Origin: Elusimicrobiota bacterium
GTDB taxonomy: Bacteria; Elusimicrobiota; Elusimicrobia; FEN-1173
Reading direction: 5' to 3'
Length of the DNA stretch: 64,000 nt
NCBI GenBank assembly: GCA_016715645.1
Contig: JADJZR010000001.1
Coordinates: 1 to 64,000, forward strand
The notes under the pieces were generated by a model. It worked only from the letters and a program-made list of their open reading frames with translations. It had not been told where the DNA came from and did no database searches. The number at the start of each line of letters is the position of its first letter. Within the stretch, counting starts at the first letter, position 1. Made by a program: the position numbers and the translations under genes. Below are positions 50,403 through 59,971 of the stretch, piece after piece.

Positions 50403-51402
50403 TAAGCGGAGGGAGGCGTTTGAAGGGCGCGCATGTAATGGGCCCGTTCGAAGGCGGCGGGGTCCGGACAGTTAAGCTTCGAAAGGCTCCCCCGCATTTG
50501 CCGGATTGATTCGTATTCATTTTTTTCCATCCATTCGCGGGTGTCCCGCTCCATGACGGATAAATGTTTGAGGCCGTGCCGATAGAGAGCCGAAGCGATC
50601 AACGTCACGCTGGCGCCGACCATCATCATTTTAATGACGTCGCGGCCGTTGTGAACGCCGCTGGTGGCCGCCAAGTCTGTTTTAATTCGCCCGTACAAAA
50701 TCCCAATCCACGTCAAAGGCAACCGCGCGGCCTGGGGCGTGCTCCACAAGACCTTCGGGCGAATGTCGACGTTTTCCAAATCCACGTCGGGCTGGTAAAA
50801 ACGGTTGAACAAAACCAGCCCGTCGGCGCCCGCGTCCACAAACCGTTTGGCCATGTTCGCCATATTGGAATAAAACGGACTGCATTTGACCGCCAACGGG
50901 ATCTTGACCGCTTTGCGCACCGCGCGAACGATTTCGACGGCGGTCTCTTCCACCCGGGATCCCGGGCTGTCCAGATCGGTGGGGATGGTGTAAATGTTAA
51001 GTTCCAACGCGTCCGCGCCAGCCTCTTGAATTTGACGGGCGTAATCCGTCCAGCCGCCCAAAGAACTGCCGTTTAAACTGGCAATGACGGGAATTTTTAA
51101 CGCTTTCTTGGCTTTGGCGATGTGTTCCAACCGCTCATCAGGGCCCAACCCCCATCGGAAATTTCAGGAAAATAGGTGAGCGCCTCGGCGAAACTTTCGG
51201 TCCCTTGCTCGGTGCGCTCGAACAGTTCGTCGCGGTCCCGGCGAATTTGTTCCTCGAACAACGAGTGCAACACCACCGCCGACGCTCCCAGATCTTCCAT
51301 TAACTTCAGTTTGTCCAGGTCGTCGCAAAGGGTGGACGCCGACGGAACCAGCGGCGATTTAAGGGCCAACCCCAAATAATTTGTCGACAGATCCACGGCC
51401 AC
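50402..51402 (-). pseudogene. Dihydroorotate dehydrogenase-like flavoprotein with one frameshift
   Basis: Two frames join at a G5 run near 51150: 51402-51150 gives STNYLGLALKSPLVPSASTL through TYFPEISDGG, and 51148-50402 gives LGPDERLEHIAKAKKALKIP, VIASLNGSSLGGWTDYARQI, NIYTIPTDLDSPGSRVEE and KIPLAVKCSPFYSN, ending near CPDPAAFERAHYM. One base added or lost in the run restores about 333 residues. Such PyrD-like proteins commonly follow nifJ in anaerobes, as here (4 bases after nifJ), and are not the pyrimidine enzyme. The lesion may be a sequencing error. Confidence 0.85.
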
Positions 51403-51406
51403 GGCG

Positions 51407-54400
51407 TTACCCTTTCACTGGCGCCACGGGTGCCGGAGGCACAGGCGCCGTTGCCGGAGCGGCCGCCGCCGCGGGTGGCGCCGCCGGGGCCACAGGCCGG
51501 GAAGCCAAATGTTGGTAATAAGCCCAGCGAGATTCCGCGTCTGACTGGGACCGGCCCCAGAGATCCTTGGAATGTTCCGGCGCGGTTTTCGTCAGCATCT
51601 TGAACCGATTTTCGCGCAGATAGAAATCGTCGATTTTCGTGGTGGCCGGTTTGGAGTCCACCACCAAGGGGTTAAGCCCCTGGGCGATCCGGCGTGGATC
51701 ATGGCGATACAGCAACCATTGGCCCGACCCCACCGCGGCCTTTTGGCTGTCCAAGGCCTTCACCATGTTGATCCCATGGGCGATGCAATGGCTGTAGGCG
51801 ATAATCAACGACGGCCCGTCAAAAGATTCAGCTTCCAAGAACGAACGCAGAGTGTGCTCGTCACGGGCGCCCATGGCCACTTCGGCCACATAGATGTTGC
51901 CGTAACTCATGGCCATCAATCCCAGGTCTTTCTTAGCCGTGGCTTTTCCCCCCGTCGCGAACTTGGCGACGGCGGCCCGGGGCGTGGCCTTCGACAACTG
52001 ACCGCCCGTATTGGAGTAGACGCCCGTGTCCAACACAAGGATGTTCACGTCCAACCCGCTGGCAAACACGTGGTCCAACCCGCCGAAACCGATGTCGTAA
52101 GCCCACCCGTCACCGCCCACGATCCACACGCTTCGCCGGACCAGCACGTCCGCCAAATCCGTCAACCGTCGAGCGTCCAGGGAATCGACCCCTTTCAGTT
52201 TTTCTTTAAGAACCGCCACCCGTTCCCGTTGTTCATGAATGCCCGCCTCATCTCTTTGTTTGGCGTTCAAGAGGCTCGTCACCAGGTCGTCGCCCAAAGC
52301 GGCCGACAGTTTCTTCAGCAAGTCCCGGGCAATTTCTTCCTGTTGGCTAAGGGAAAGCCGGAACCCCAACCCGAACTCGGCGTTGTCCTCGAATAGGGAA
52401 TTGGACCAGGCCGGTCCCCGTCCCTGCTTATTTTTTGTCCAGGGCGTGGTGGGCAGGTTGCCCCCGTAAATCGACGAACAGCCCGTGGCGTTGGCGATCA
52501 ACGCCCGGTCGCCCCAGATTTGCGACAACAGCTTCAAGTAGGGCGTTTCCCCGCATCCTGAACAGGCACCGGAGAACTCAAACAACGGCTGTTCGATTTG
52601 AACCTGGTTGATCCGCTCAATTTTAAGTTTGCGTCGATCGTATTCAGGCAGGTCCAGGAAGAAATTCCAATTGTCCCGTTCCGTCGAACGCAGGGGGGCC
52701 TGGGGCCGCATGTTGATGGCCTTCAGTTTGGCTTCGGACTTGTTGCGCGCTGGACAAATTTCCACGCACAACGAACACCCCGTGCAGTCTTCCGGCGCCA
52801 CCTGAAGCAAAAACTTTTGCCCTTTCCAATCCCGCTCGATGGCGTCGCGGCTTTTGAACGTGGCCGGGGCGTTGGCCAGAAGAGCCGGTTCCACCACTTT
52901 GGACCGGATCACGCTGTGGGGACAAATCATCACGCACTTATTGCATTGAATGCAGGTGGCCGTGTCCCACACGGGGATTTCCTGGGCCAAATTGCGTTTT
53001 TCAAAAGCGGCGCTTCCCACGGGAAACGTGCCGTCCGCGGGCATGGCGCTCACGGGCAACTGGTCGCCTTCGTTGCGGATCATGGTCCCCAGAACCTCTT
53101 TGACGTAAGCGGGAGCGCTGTCCACCACCGGCGGAGGGAGTTCCAACGTGCTGGTGACCGCCGCGGGAATGCGAACCGCCTGCAGGCGCTCAAGGGCGAT
53201 GTCCACGGACCGCAGATTCATTTGGACCACGTCTTCACCTTTTTTTCCGTACGCCTTAGCGATGGACTTCTTGATTTCTTCAATGGCCCGTTCCCGGGGA
53301 AGAACGTTGGAAATTCCGAAGAAACACGATTGCATCACCGTATTGATCAGCCCCCGCAGGCCCGCCTCTTTGGCCACAGCATACGCGTCGATCACATAAA
53401 ATTTGAGCTTTTTGGAAATGAATTTTTCCTGGAACACCCGGGGCAGTTGGTCCCAAATTTGGTCGGCGGTGAACGAGGTGTTTAATAAAACAGTTCCCCC
53501 GTCTTTGACCTGGTTCAACAAATCGAACCGTTCCAAAAACACCGGCTGGTGGATGCCCATGAAATCCGCCTCGGAAATGAGATACGGCGCGTGGATGGGG
53601 GCCGGCCCGAACCGCAAATGAGAAATCGTGATGGACCCGGCTTTTTTGGAATCGTAAACGAAAAATCCTTGGGCGTAATTTTCCGTGTTTTCGCCGATGA
53701 TTTTAATGGAATTTTTGTTGGCCGACACCGTGCCGTCTGATCCCAATCCGTAAAACATCGCCCGAACTCCCCCCACGGGTTCCGCGGAAAAGTGGGGGTC
53801 CCAGGGCAAACTGGTGTGGGACACGTCGTCCATGATCCCGATGGTGAAATGGGCCTTGGGCTTAGACGTTGACAGGTTGTCGAACACGGCTTTGGCCATG
53901 CCCGGCGTAAATTCTTTTGACGATAGACCGTAACGACCGCCCACCACCGCGGGCATGGTTTTGAACGGAGAACCACCCGCCGTTGTCGCTTCAAACACCG
54001 CGTTGACCACGTCCAAATAGAGCGGTTCCCCGTTCGCGCCGGGTTCCTTGGTTCGGTCCAAAACAGCGATGCGTTTCACCGTTGACGGCAATGCCTTCAA
54101 CAAAAGCCCCGCATCGAAAGGGCGGTACATCCGGACTTTCAAGACCCCCGTTTTTTCGCCCTTGGCATTCAACGCCTTGGTCGTTTCTTCCACGGTTTCC
54201 GCACCGGACCCCATGATCACGATCACCCGGTCCGCGTCCGGCGCCCCGGCGTATTCATACAGTTTGTAGCGACGGCCGGTGAGGTCGCCGAAGCGATCCA
54301 TCAATTTTTGGGTGATTTCCGGACAAACGGTGTAATAGGGGTTGACGGTTTCTCGTCCCTGGAAATAGACGTCCGGGTTCTGGGCCGACCCGCGCAGGAC

Positions 54401-55042
54401 AGGTTTCTCGGGGGTCAGGGCCCGTTCCCGGTGCCCGTGAATGTCGGCGTCGTCGATCATGGCGCGCAAGACGTCGTCCTCCAGCCACGCCACTTTTTGA
54501 ACTTCGTGGGACGTGCGGAACCCATCGAAAAAGTGGAGGAAAGGCACACGCGACTTCAGCGTTGCCGCCTGGCTGATGACCGCGAAGTCCATGGCTTCCT
54601 GAACCGACGCGGACCCCAATATCGCCCAACCGGTTTGGCGAGTGGCCATCACGTCTTGGTGGTCGCCGAAAATGGAAAGACCTTGGGCCGCAATGGACCG
54701 CGCCGCCACATGAAACACCGCCGAGGTCAGTTCCCCAGCAATCTTGTACATGTTGGGGATCATCAACAAAAGCCCCTGGGACGCCGTAAAAGTGGTCGCC
54801 AAGGACCCGGTTTGAAGCGCTCCATGAACGGCCCCCGCCACGCCGCCTTCGCTTTGCATCTGATACACCAGGGGGACGTCCCCCCAAATATTCTTTTTTC
54901 CTTCCGACATCCACGCGTCGGACCATTCGGCCATGGTGGAGGAGGGGGTGATGGGATAAATGGCAATGACTTCATTGGTGCGAAATGCGACAGAAGCGAC
55001 GGCTTCGCCGCCATCAATTGTTTTATAACGCGGTTGAGACAT
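51407..55042 (-). CDS. nifJ: Pyruvate:ferredoxin (flavodoxin) oxidoreductase
   Basis: Oxidatively decarboxylates pyruvate to acetyl-CoA with reduction of ferredoxin. The single 1211-residue chain has all domains: TPP-pyrimidine domain at the N-terminus (IAIYPITPSSTMAEWSDAW), domain II, a gamma-type EKR domain around residue 420-600, two 4Fe-4S clusters (CIQCNKCVMICP, CTGCSLCVEICP), a proximal-cluster CSGCGETPY and the TPP-Mg site IVGGDGWAYDIGFGG. The last about 30 residues are a low-complexity Ala-Pro tail absent from typical members. Oxygen-sensitive enzyme, implying anaerobic or microaerobic metabolism. Confidence 0.97.
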   Translation of the reverse strand: MSQPRYKTIDGGEAVASVAFRTNEVIAIYPITPSSTMAEWSDAWMSEGKKNIWGDVPLVYQMQSEGGVAGAVHGALQTGSLATTFTASQGLLLMIPNMYKIAGELTSAVFHVAARSIAAQGLSIFGDHQDVMATRQTGWAILGSASVQEAMDFAVISQAATLKSRVPFLHFFDGFRTSHEVQKVAWLEDDVLRAMIDDADIHGHRERALTPEKPVLRGSAQNPDVYFQGRETVNPYYTVCPEITQKLMDRFGDLTGRRYKLYEYAGAPDADRVIVIMGSGAETVEETTKALNAKGEKTGVLKVRMYRPFDAGLLLKALPSTVKRIAVLDRTKEPGANGEPLYLDVVNAVFEATTAGGSPFKTMPAVVGGRYGLSSKEFTPGMAKAVFDNLSTSKPKAHFTIGIMDDVSHTSLPWDPHFSAEPVGGVRAMFYGLGSDGTVSANKNSIKIIGENTENYAQGFFVYDSKKAGSITISHLRFGPAPIHAPYLISEADFMGIHQPVFLERFDLLNQVKDGGTVLLNTSFTADQIWDQLPRVFQEKFISKKLKFYVIDAYAVAKEAGLRGLINTVMQSCFFGISNVLPRERAIEEIKKSIAKAYGKKGEDVVQMNLRSVDIALERLQAVRIPAAVTSTLELPPPVVDSAPAYVKEVLGTMIRNEGDQLPVSAMPADGTFPVGSAAFEKRNLAQEIPVWDTATCIQCNKCVMICPHSVIRSKVVEPALLANAPATFKSRDAIERDWKGQKFLLQVAPEDCTGCSLCVEICPARNKSEAKLKAINMRPQAPLRSTERDNWNFFLDLPEYDRRKLKIERINQVQIEQPLFEFSGACSGCGETPYLKLLSQIWGDRALIANATGCSSIYGGNLPTTPWTKNKQGRGPAWSNSLFEDNAEFGLGFRLSLSQQEEIARDLLKKLSAALGDDLVTSLLNAKQRDEAGIHEQRERVAVLKEKLKGVDSLDARRLTDLADVLVRRSVWIVGGDGWAYDIGFGGLDHVFASGLDVNILVLDTGVYSNTGGQLSKATPRAAVAKFATGGKATAKKDLGLMAMSYGNIYVAEVAMGARDEHTLRSFLEAESFDGPSLIIAYSHCIAHGINMVKALDSQKAAVGSGQWLLYRHDPRRIAQGLNPLVVDSKPATTKIDDFYLRENRFKMLTKTAPEHSKDLWGRSQSDAESRWAYYQHLASRPVAPAAPPAAAAAPATAPVPPAPVAPVKG

Positions 55043-55167
55043 GGGTTAAAAACCTCGAGGGATGGAATTCGTTCGGCGCACCAAACGGGATGTCACGGAT
55101 ATCACGGCCCCCATCATACGAAAACCCAACGGGTTTTAACACCCCCCGCTTATGGTAGGATGAGAGG

Positions 55168-55743
55168 GTGCTGAAGAATGTCCAATATCTTATCAGTGAA
55201 ACCGATCCGGTGCGGTTGGGGCCGTCCGCGGGGGAAGTGTGTTTTGTGGGACGCTCGAACGTGGGCAAAAGCAGTTTGATCAATGCCCTGTGCGGTAAAA
55301 CCGTTGCCCGGGTCTCGAATACGCCGGGCCGAACCCGAATGATCAATGTGTTTTCCGCCGGGCCCCATCGTTGGGTGGTGGATTTGCCCGGGTACGGTTA
55401 CGCCCGTGTTCCGGAATCCGAGCGGCGCAAATGGGGCCCCATGATCGAGGGCTATTTGACCAGCCGCCCTAATCTACGAATGGTCTACTGCCTGGTGGAT
55501 GCCCAGGTCGGCCCCACACAGTTGGATGTGCAACTGCACGAATGGATCCTTTCAAACAACCTTCCCTGGCGCGTGGTGGCCACGAAAGCCGACCAGGTCC
55601 GGTCCACCCATTGGCCCCACCAACGGCAAATCATTGCCGACACTTTTTCCCTTCAACCCCGGGATGTGATTTGGACCAGCGCCCGGAAAGGCGTGGGGAT
55701 CCCCCTCTTGATCACCGAAATTGCTCAATGTTTGGCGGGGTGA
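55168..55743 (+). CDS. engB: Ribosome-biogenesis GTPase YsxC/EngB
   Basis: A 191-residue GTPase needed for 50S assembly. G1 GRSNVGKSS, G2 region SNTPGRTR, G3 DLPGYGYA, G4 TKAD and G5 TSARKG are all present. The start is GTG at 55168. Divergently transcribed from nifJ, with about 125 bases between them. Confidence 0.95.
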   Translation: MLKNVQYLISETDPVRLGPSAGEVCFVGRSNVGKSSLINALCGKTVARVSNTPGRTRMINVFSAGPHRWVVDLPGYGYARVPESERRKWGPMIEGYLTSRPNLRMVYCLVDAQVGPTQLDVQLHEWILSNNLPWRVVATKADQVRSTHWPHQRQIIADTFSLQPRDVIWTSARKGVGIPLLITEIAQCLAG

Positions 55744-55744
55744 A

Positions 55745-56332
55745 TCAGCGGGACGAAGCCGCGGAACGGCCTGGAGAAACGTTTCGTTTTCCCCGTTGAC
55801 GAAGAACAGATATATCCACTTGAGCGAAGGGATCGAAATTTTTTCCGGCAAGGTCGGTTGTTTCCGTTGTTCCGGCTGGATTCGCACCCCTCGGAGAAAC
55901 AAGGGACGGACTCCCAAGGTCTTTGTTAGCCCACAGGGGAATAAGTTCTTTGTTTTCTTTCTGGATTCGAGCCTCCACCAGGGAAAAAACCTGCTGGGTT
56001 TCCTCCACAAACGCCCGGAACCGGGATTGAATGTCCCGGTCCGATTTCCACTTTTCCCGATAATTCAAGAACGCCCGCCGAAGATGCCCCATTTCAACAA
56101 ATAATCGTTCGGCGATATCACGGTTCTTCTCAGTTGGGGACGCCAATAGGGCGGGATAAACTTCGCGATCTTCAAAGGACAGATAGAGCGCCACTGTCGC
56201 GGCCAACACATCCAGCCGACGCCCCACGTCCACCGCCAACGGAGCGGAATTGGGTAAGTCTAACAGGGCTCGTAGGATCCCCATCTGGTCCACGATGTCC
56301 GCGTGTTGTTTGAGAAGATCCCCAATGTCCAT
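55745..56332 (-). CDS. Hemerythrin-like HHE-domain protein
   Basis: A 195-residue helical protein. LLKQHADIVDQMGILRALLD supplies a first His, LYLSFEDREVYPALLASPTE the His/Glu-type second helix (here S-F-E-D in place of H-F-x-x-E-E), and MGHLRRAFLNYREKW a third His. The C-terminal about 60 residues are polar. Such proteins bind di-iron for oxygen or NO sensing, but the ligand set here looks incomplete, so metal binding is uncertain. Confidence 0.65.
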   Translation of the reverse strand: MDIGDLLKQHADIVDQMGILRALLDLPNSAPLAVDVGRRLDVLAATVALYLSFEDREVYPALLASPTEKNRDIAERLFVEMGHLRRAFLNYREKWKSDRDIQSRFRAFVEETQQVFSLVEARIQKENKELIPLWANKDLGSPSLVSPRGANPAGTTETTDLAGKNFDPFAQVDISVLRQRGKRNVSPGRSAASSR

Positions 56333-56392
56333 GCCCCCCCCCCCTTAAGGACCTCTGATTCGCCTTAATTATCGGCAAATCCCGACAATTAT

Positions 56393-57865
56393 TTAGGGGG
56401 ATTGGGCGGACATCGACTCGGTTAAAATGTCTCGCACCTTGGGAAGGCTAGTGTCGCTGACCAGAACCCACAACACGTCGCCCGATTCCAGGGGCGTGCT
56501 TCCATCGGGCACAACAAACCGTTCCCCTCGCCCGATGAGAGCGATCAAGCTATCTTTGGGCATGTTAAGGCTCACCAACGTCTTGCCGACTTTGGGGGAC
56601 CCGTAGGGAAGAATAAAATCTTCCAGCCGTGTTTGGGATCCCACTCCCGGGCCTAATCGAAGCGGCGCGCGGCGCGGTTCTTCCGCGGGCGCTTCCAACC
56701 CCAACCGTTTTGCCACCCAGGGGATCGACACCCCCTGAACCAACGCCGAGGTGAGCACGACAAAGAAAACTATATTAAAAATCATCTCCGATTTGGGAAG
56801 TCCCGCCAGCAAGGGAAACGTTGCCAGAACGATGGGAACCGCTCCGCGTAAGCCCACCCAGGACACCAACACTTTTTCCGGCTTGGAAAACCGGCTGTTG
56901 GCCATCCCCACAAACACCGACACCGGCCGCGCCACCAACATCAAAAACGCCGCCACCGCCAAACCCGCCCCCATCACCTCGAATACATGGCTGGGAAACA
57001 CCAACAGCCCTAACGTCAAAAACATGCCGATCTGCATGAGCCAGGCAATCCCATCGTGAAACCGACCCAAAGACCGTTTGTGAATAAAGTTTGAGTTCCC
57101 CAAAAATACCCCCGCCACGTACACCCCCAAAAATCCGTTGCCCCCCACCACAGTCGTCACGCCGTATGTCAACACCACCAACGCCAAACTGAGGACTGGA
57201 TACAACCCTTCGTATCCCAAGGCCGCGCGGTTTAACAAAGTCCTCATCAGAAATCCAAAACCAAGTCCCAACCCGGCCCCCACGCCCATTTGAAGAAAAA
57301 ATTTCGGAATCAATCCCCAGGCGGATTTGTCCGACGCCACAATCAGGCCGATCATTCCGACGGTGAGGAACACCGCCATGGGATCGTTGCTCCCCGATTC
57401 TAATTCCAGCAACGGCCGCAATCGGCCTTTCAATCGGACGCTCTTGGATTTTAAAACGGAGAAAACGGCGGCCGCGTCGGTGGACGCGATAATGGACCCC
57501 AGCAACAGACCTTCTTTCCAGGAAAAACCCAGAACCAACGCCACAAACCCGCCCACCAACCCCGCCGAGATCGCCACGCCCACCGTTGACAAAACCATTC
57601 CGCTCGCCAGAACAGGCCGCACCATGCTCCACTCGGTTTCCAGCCCCCCCGCAAAAAGAATATACGCCAACGCCACGGTTCCCGCGGCCTGGGCCAGTTT
57701 CGGGTTGTCGAATTCGATGCCGCCCAAACCTTCCGATCCGGCCAACATGCCCACGCCCAAAAAAATCAACATGGCCGGAACACCGAACCGTTCCGACGCT
57801 TTACTGATCAACACGCTCCCCACCACCAACACCCCCGCGACAATCAGAAGGGTTTCAATGGCCAT
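56393..57865 (-). CDS. Potassium/proton antiporter, NhaP2/CvrA-like
   Basis: 490 residues from MAIETLLIVA at 57865. Twelve or so transmembrane helices of the CPA1 family, including LLLGSIIASTDAAAVFSVLK with the Asp-containing ion motif, ELESGSNDPMAVFLT and SWVGLRGAVPIVLATFPL. The C-terminal cytoplasmic region (residues about 400-485) resembles a TrkA-C regulatory domain (LVSLNMPKDSLIALIGRGER). Exports K+ or Na+ to control volume and pH. Confidence 0.9.
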   Translation of the reverse strand: MAIETLLIVAGVLVVGSVLISKASERFGVPAMLIFLGVGMLAGSEGLGGIEFDNPKLAQAAGTVALAYILFAGGLETEWSMVRPVLASGMVLSTVGVAISAGLVGGFVALVLGFSWKEGLLLGSIIASTDAAAVFSVLKSKSVRLKGRLRPLLELESGSNDPMAVFLTVGMIGLIVASDKSAWGLIPKFFLQMGVGAGLGLGFGFLMRTLLNRAALGYEGLYPVLSLALVVLTYGVTTVVGGNGFLGVYVAGVFLGNSNFIHKRSLGRFHDGIAWLMQIGMFLTLGLLVFPSHVFEVMGAGLAVAAFLMLVARPVSVFVGMANSRFSKPEKVLVSWVGLRGAVPIVLATFPLLAGLPKSEMIFNIVFFVVLTSALVQGVSIPWVAKRLGLEAPAEEPRRAPLRLGPGVGSQTRLEDFILPYGSPKVGKTLVSLNMPKDSLIALIGRGERFVVPDGSTPLESGDVLWVLVSDTSLPKVRDILTESMSAQSP

Positions 57866-58919
57866 AGGACCCCTTGGCGCGGACGTGGTGGGCAACGCTC
57901 AGACCCAACGTGACAACAGTTAACGGAATCACCCCAAACCACAGCACGGAACTGAACGCGGGTAATGCATCGTGTTGAGTGGCCGCCAGCACAAGATAAA
58001 CCGTGTAGGCCCCATAATAGAATAGAAACAAGGCGCCTTCCCACCGAGCAATGGAATGGCCCGTTAAGAAAATCGGCAGACACGCCGCCGCCACCGCCAC
58101 CATGATGGGAATGTCGAAATTCAATGCGGCAGGTGCCACTTCCACCCCGCGGGGGGCCAGCACCGCCGCCGCACCCAACACCGCTAAAAGATTGTAGATG
58201 TTGGATCCCACCACGTTTCCGATGGCAATTTCCCGTTGACCGCGCCAGGTGGCCAATACCGACGTGGCCACTTCGGGCAAACTGGTTCCGGCGGCCACCA
58301 GCGTCAAACCAATAACGAGCTCGCTCATCCCCAACCCTCGGGCCAAGTCCACCGCACCACTTAACAACCACTGGGCTCCCCAGGCCAACACGGCCAACCC
58401 GCTAAGGATAAAGATGACATTGACGCCAACAGACTCGGTTTTGTCCTTGGCCGTGTCGGCGCCGTTTCCTTCCTTTAAACCGGTCCACACCTGGTACACG
58501 GTGTATATCACCAGTAACACCAGCAGAACGGTTCCGTCCGCACGGGACACATACCCATCGATCGACATGACCCAAGCCAATAGACTGACACCAATTGCGA
58601 CGGGGACCTCACGCCAAATGATGGCCCGCGTAACCACCAGCGGGCGGATTAGGGCAGAAGCCCCCAAGATTAAGAGGACGTTGAATATATTCGATCCCAC
58701 CACGTTGCCCAGAGCTAAACCGCCTTGCCCCGCTAACGCCGCTTTGGCACTCACCACCACCTCCGGTGTGCTCGTGCCATAGGCCACCACGGTCAAACCC
58801 ACCACCAAAGAAGGGATCCCCACCCGAAGGGCCAACCGGCTCGCGCCTCGGATTAATAGTTCGGCCCCCCCCACCAACAACACCAACCCCGCCAGAAATA
58901 AAAGAATCGAAACCAGCAT
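57855..58919 (-). CDS. Calcium/sodium antiporter, YrbG-like
   Basis: About 354 residues from the ATG at 58919. Two inverted five-helix repeats each carry the exchanger motif: GTSTPEVVVSAKAAL with GNVVGSNIFNVLLILG, and GTSLPEVATSVLATW with GNVVGSNIYNLLAVLG. The 3-prime end overlaps the next antiporter gene by 11 bases, suggesting a two-antiporter operon. Upstream in-frame codons overlap the yfcH-like gene and are not used. Confidence 0.93.
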   Translation of the reverse strand: MLVSILLFLAGLVLLVGGAELLIRGASRLALRVGIPSLVVGLTVVAYGTSTPEVVVSAKAALAGQGGLALGNVVGSNIFNVLLILGASALIRPLVVTRAIIWREVPVAIGVSLLAWVMSIDGYVSRADGTVLLVLLVIYTVYQVWTGLKEGNGADTAKDKTESVGVNVIFILSGLAVLAWGAQWLLSGAVDLARGLGMSELVIGLTLVAAGTSLPEVATSVLATWRGQREIAIGNVVGSNIYNLLAVLGAAAVLAPRGVEVAPAALNFDIPIMVAVAAACLPIFLTGHSIARWEGALFLFYYGAYTVYLVLAATQHDALPAFSSVLWFGVIPLTVVTLGLSVAHHVRAKGSYGH

Positions 58920-58930
58920 AAGACGCTCCT

Positions 58931-59818
58931 TTACGCCTCCGTCAAGGCCTGCGCCAGAGTCGGCGCACGGAAAACGTAGCCGCTTTGGATTAGTTTTCTG
59001 GGTTCCACCCGGGCGCTGGCCAACAACAGCGCGTCGGCCATTTCGCCGAGAACCAGCTTGGCGGCGAACGCCGGCAAAGGCGTCACGGCCGGCCGACGAA
59101 GAACACGGCCCAGAATCCGGATAAACTCGTCGTGTCGGACGGGGCCCGGCGCCGTGACGTTGACCGGACCGGACAAAGATCCGTCTTTTAATGTTTGCTG
59201 GATCGCCCCCACAACGTCGCTCAGACCGATCCAACTCCACCATTGCCGGCCCGATCCGATTTTTCCGCCCAAGCCCCACCGAAAGGGTGGGAGCATCTTT
59301 TTCAAGGCTCCGCCCCGCCGACTCAAAACAACGCCGAACCGCGCGTGGACCACCCGAATCCCACGGGCCGCCGCCGGGCGGCAAGCCGATTCCCACTCCC
59401 GGCAAACGTCCGCCAAAAAACCCGTTCCCGCCGGACTGTTTTCCGTCAACACCTCGTCGCCCCGATCTCCGTAAAATCCGATGGCCGACGCGCACACAAA
59501 AACCTGGGGCGGACGAGACACGGCGGCCACCGTTTGGGCCAACAAACCCGTCCCTCGGCAACGACTTTCGCGGATCCGTTCTTTCATCAACGGCGTCCAA
59601 CGTCCAGCGGCGATGCTTTCCCCCGCCAAATGGACCACCGCGTTAAACCCGTCCAGCATCCGGGCGTCGATTTTCCCCCGTTCGGGATCCCACAACAGGC
59701 GCGGGGCTTGCACCGCCTCGGATCGGGACAGTGCCGTCACTTCGTGTCGGTCTATCTCCAGCGCGTTCACCAACGCTCCGCCGATGAGTCCGGTGGCCCC
59801 CGAAACCAAAATTTTCAT
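58931..59818 (-). CDS. TIGR01777-family epimerase (YfcH-like)
   Basis: A 295-residue extended short-chain dehydrogenase. N-terminal Rossmann site SGATGLIGGALVNAL, AVVHLAGESIAAGRW, SAIGFYGDRGDEVLTE with the catalytic-type Tyr, WSWIGLSDVVGAI and a C-terminal DUF1731 region (PVRHDEFIRILGRVL). Substrate unknown. 12 bases before the YrbG-like gene. Confidence 0.92.
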   Translation of the reverse strand: MKILVSGATGLIGGALVNALEIDRHEVTALSRSEAVQAPRLLWDPERGKIDARMLDGFNAVVHLAGESIAAGRWTPLMKERIRESRCRGTGLLAQTVAAVSRPPQVFVCASAIGFYGDRGDEVLTENSPAGTGFLADVCREWESACRPAAARGIRVVHARFGVVLSRRGGALKKMLPPFRWGLGGKIGSGRQWWSWIGLSDVVGAIQQTLKDGSLSGPVNVTAPGPVRHDEFIRILGRVLRRPAVTPLPAFAAKLVLGEMADALLLASARVEPRKLIQSGYVFRAPTLAQALTEA

Positions 59819-59971
59819 GACCCCTCCAAGAAAACCAAAACAACGACACCCATTTTATAATAACCACAGAAGCTCCGATGATTTTGGAACCATGGAAATT
59901 CTATAATCGACGAGACAACCAATCACAGGATCTTCTTCTATGCCTTTGTTTTTTGCCATCCCCATCCGTCC
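59819..59971. promoter_or_regulatory. Divergent intergenic region of yfcH-like gene and cstA
   Basis: Contains TATAAT at 59902-59907, a good -10 for the cstA direction, without a clear -35. The short codons before 59972 include an ATG at 59940 that could start a few-residue leader. Confidence 0.4.
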
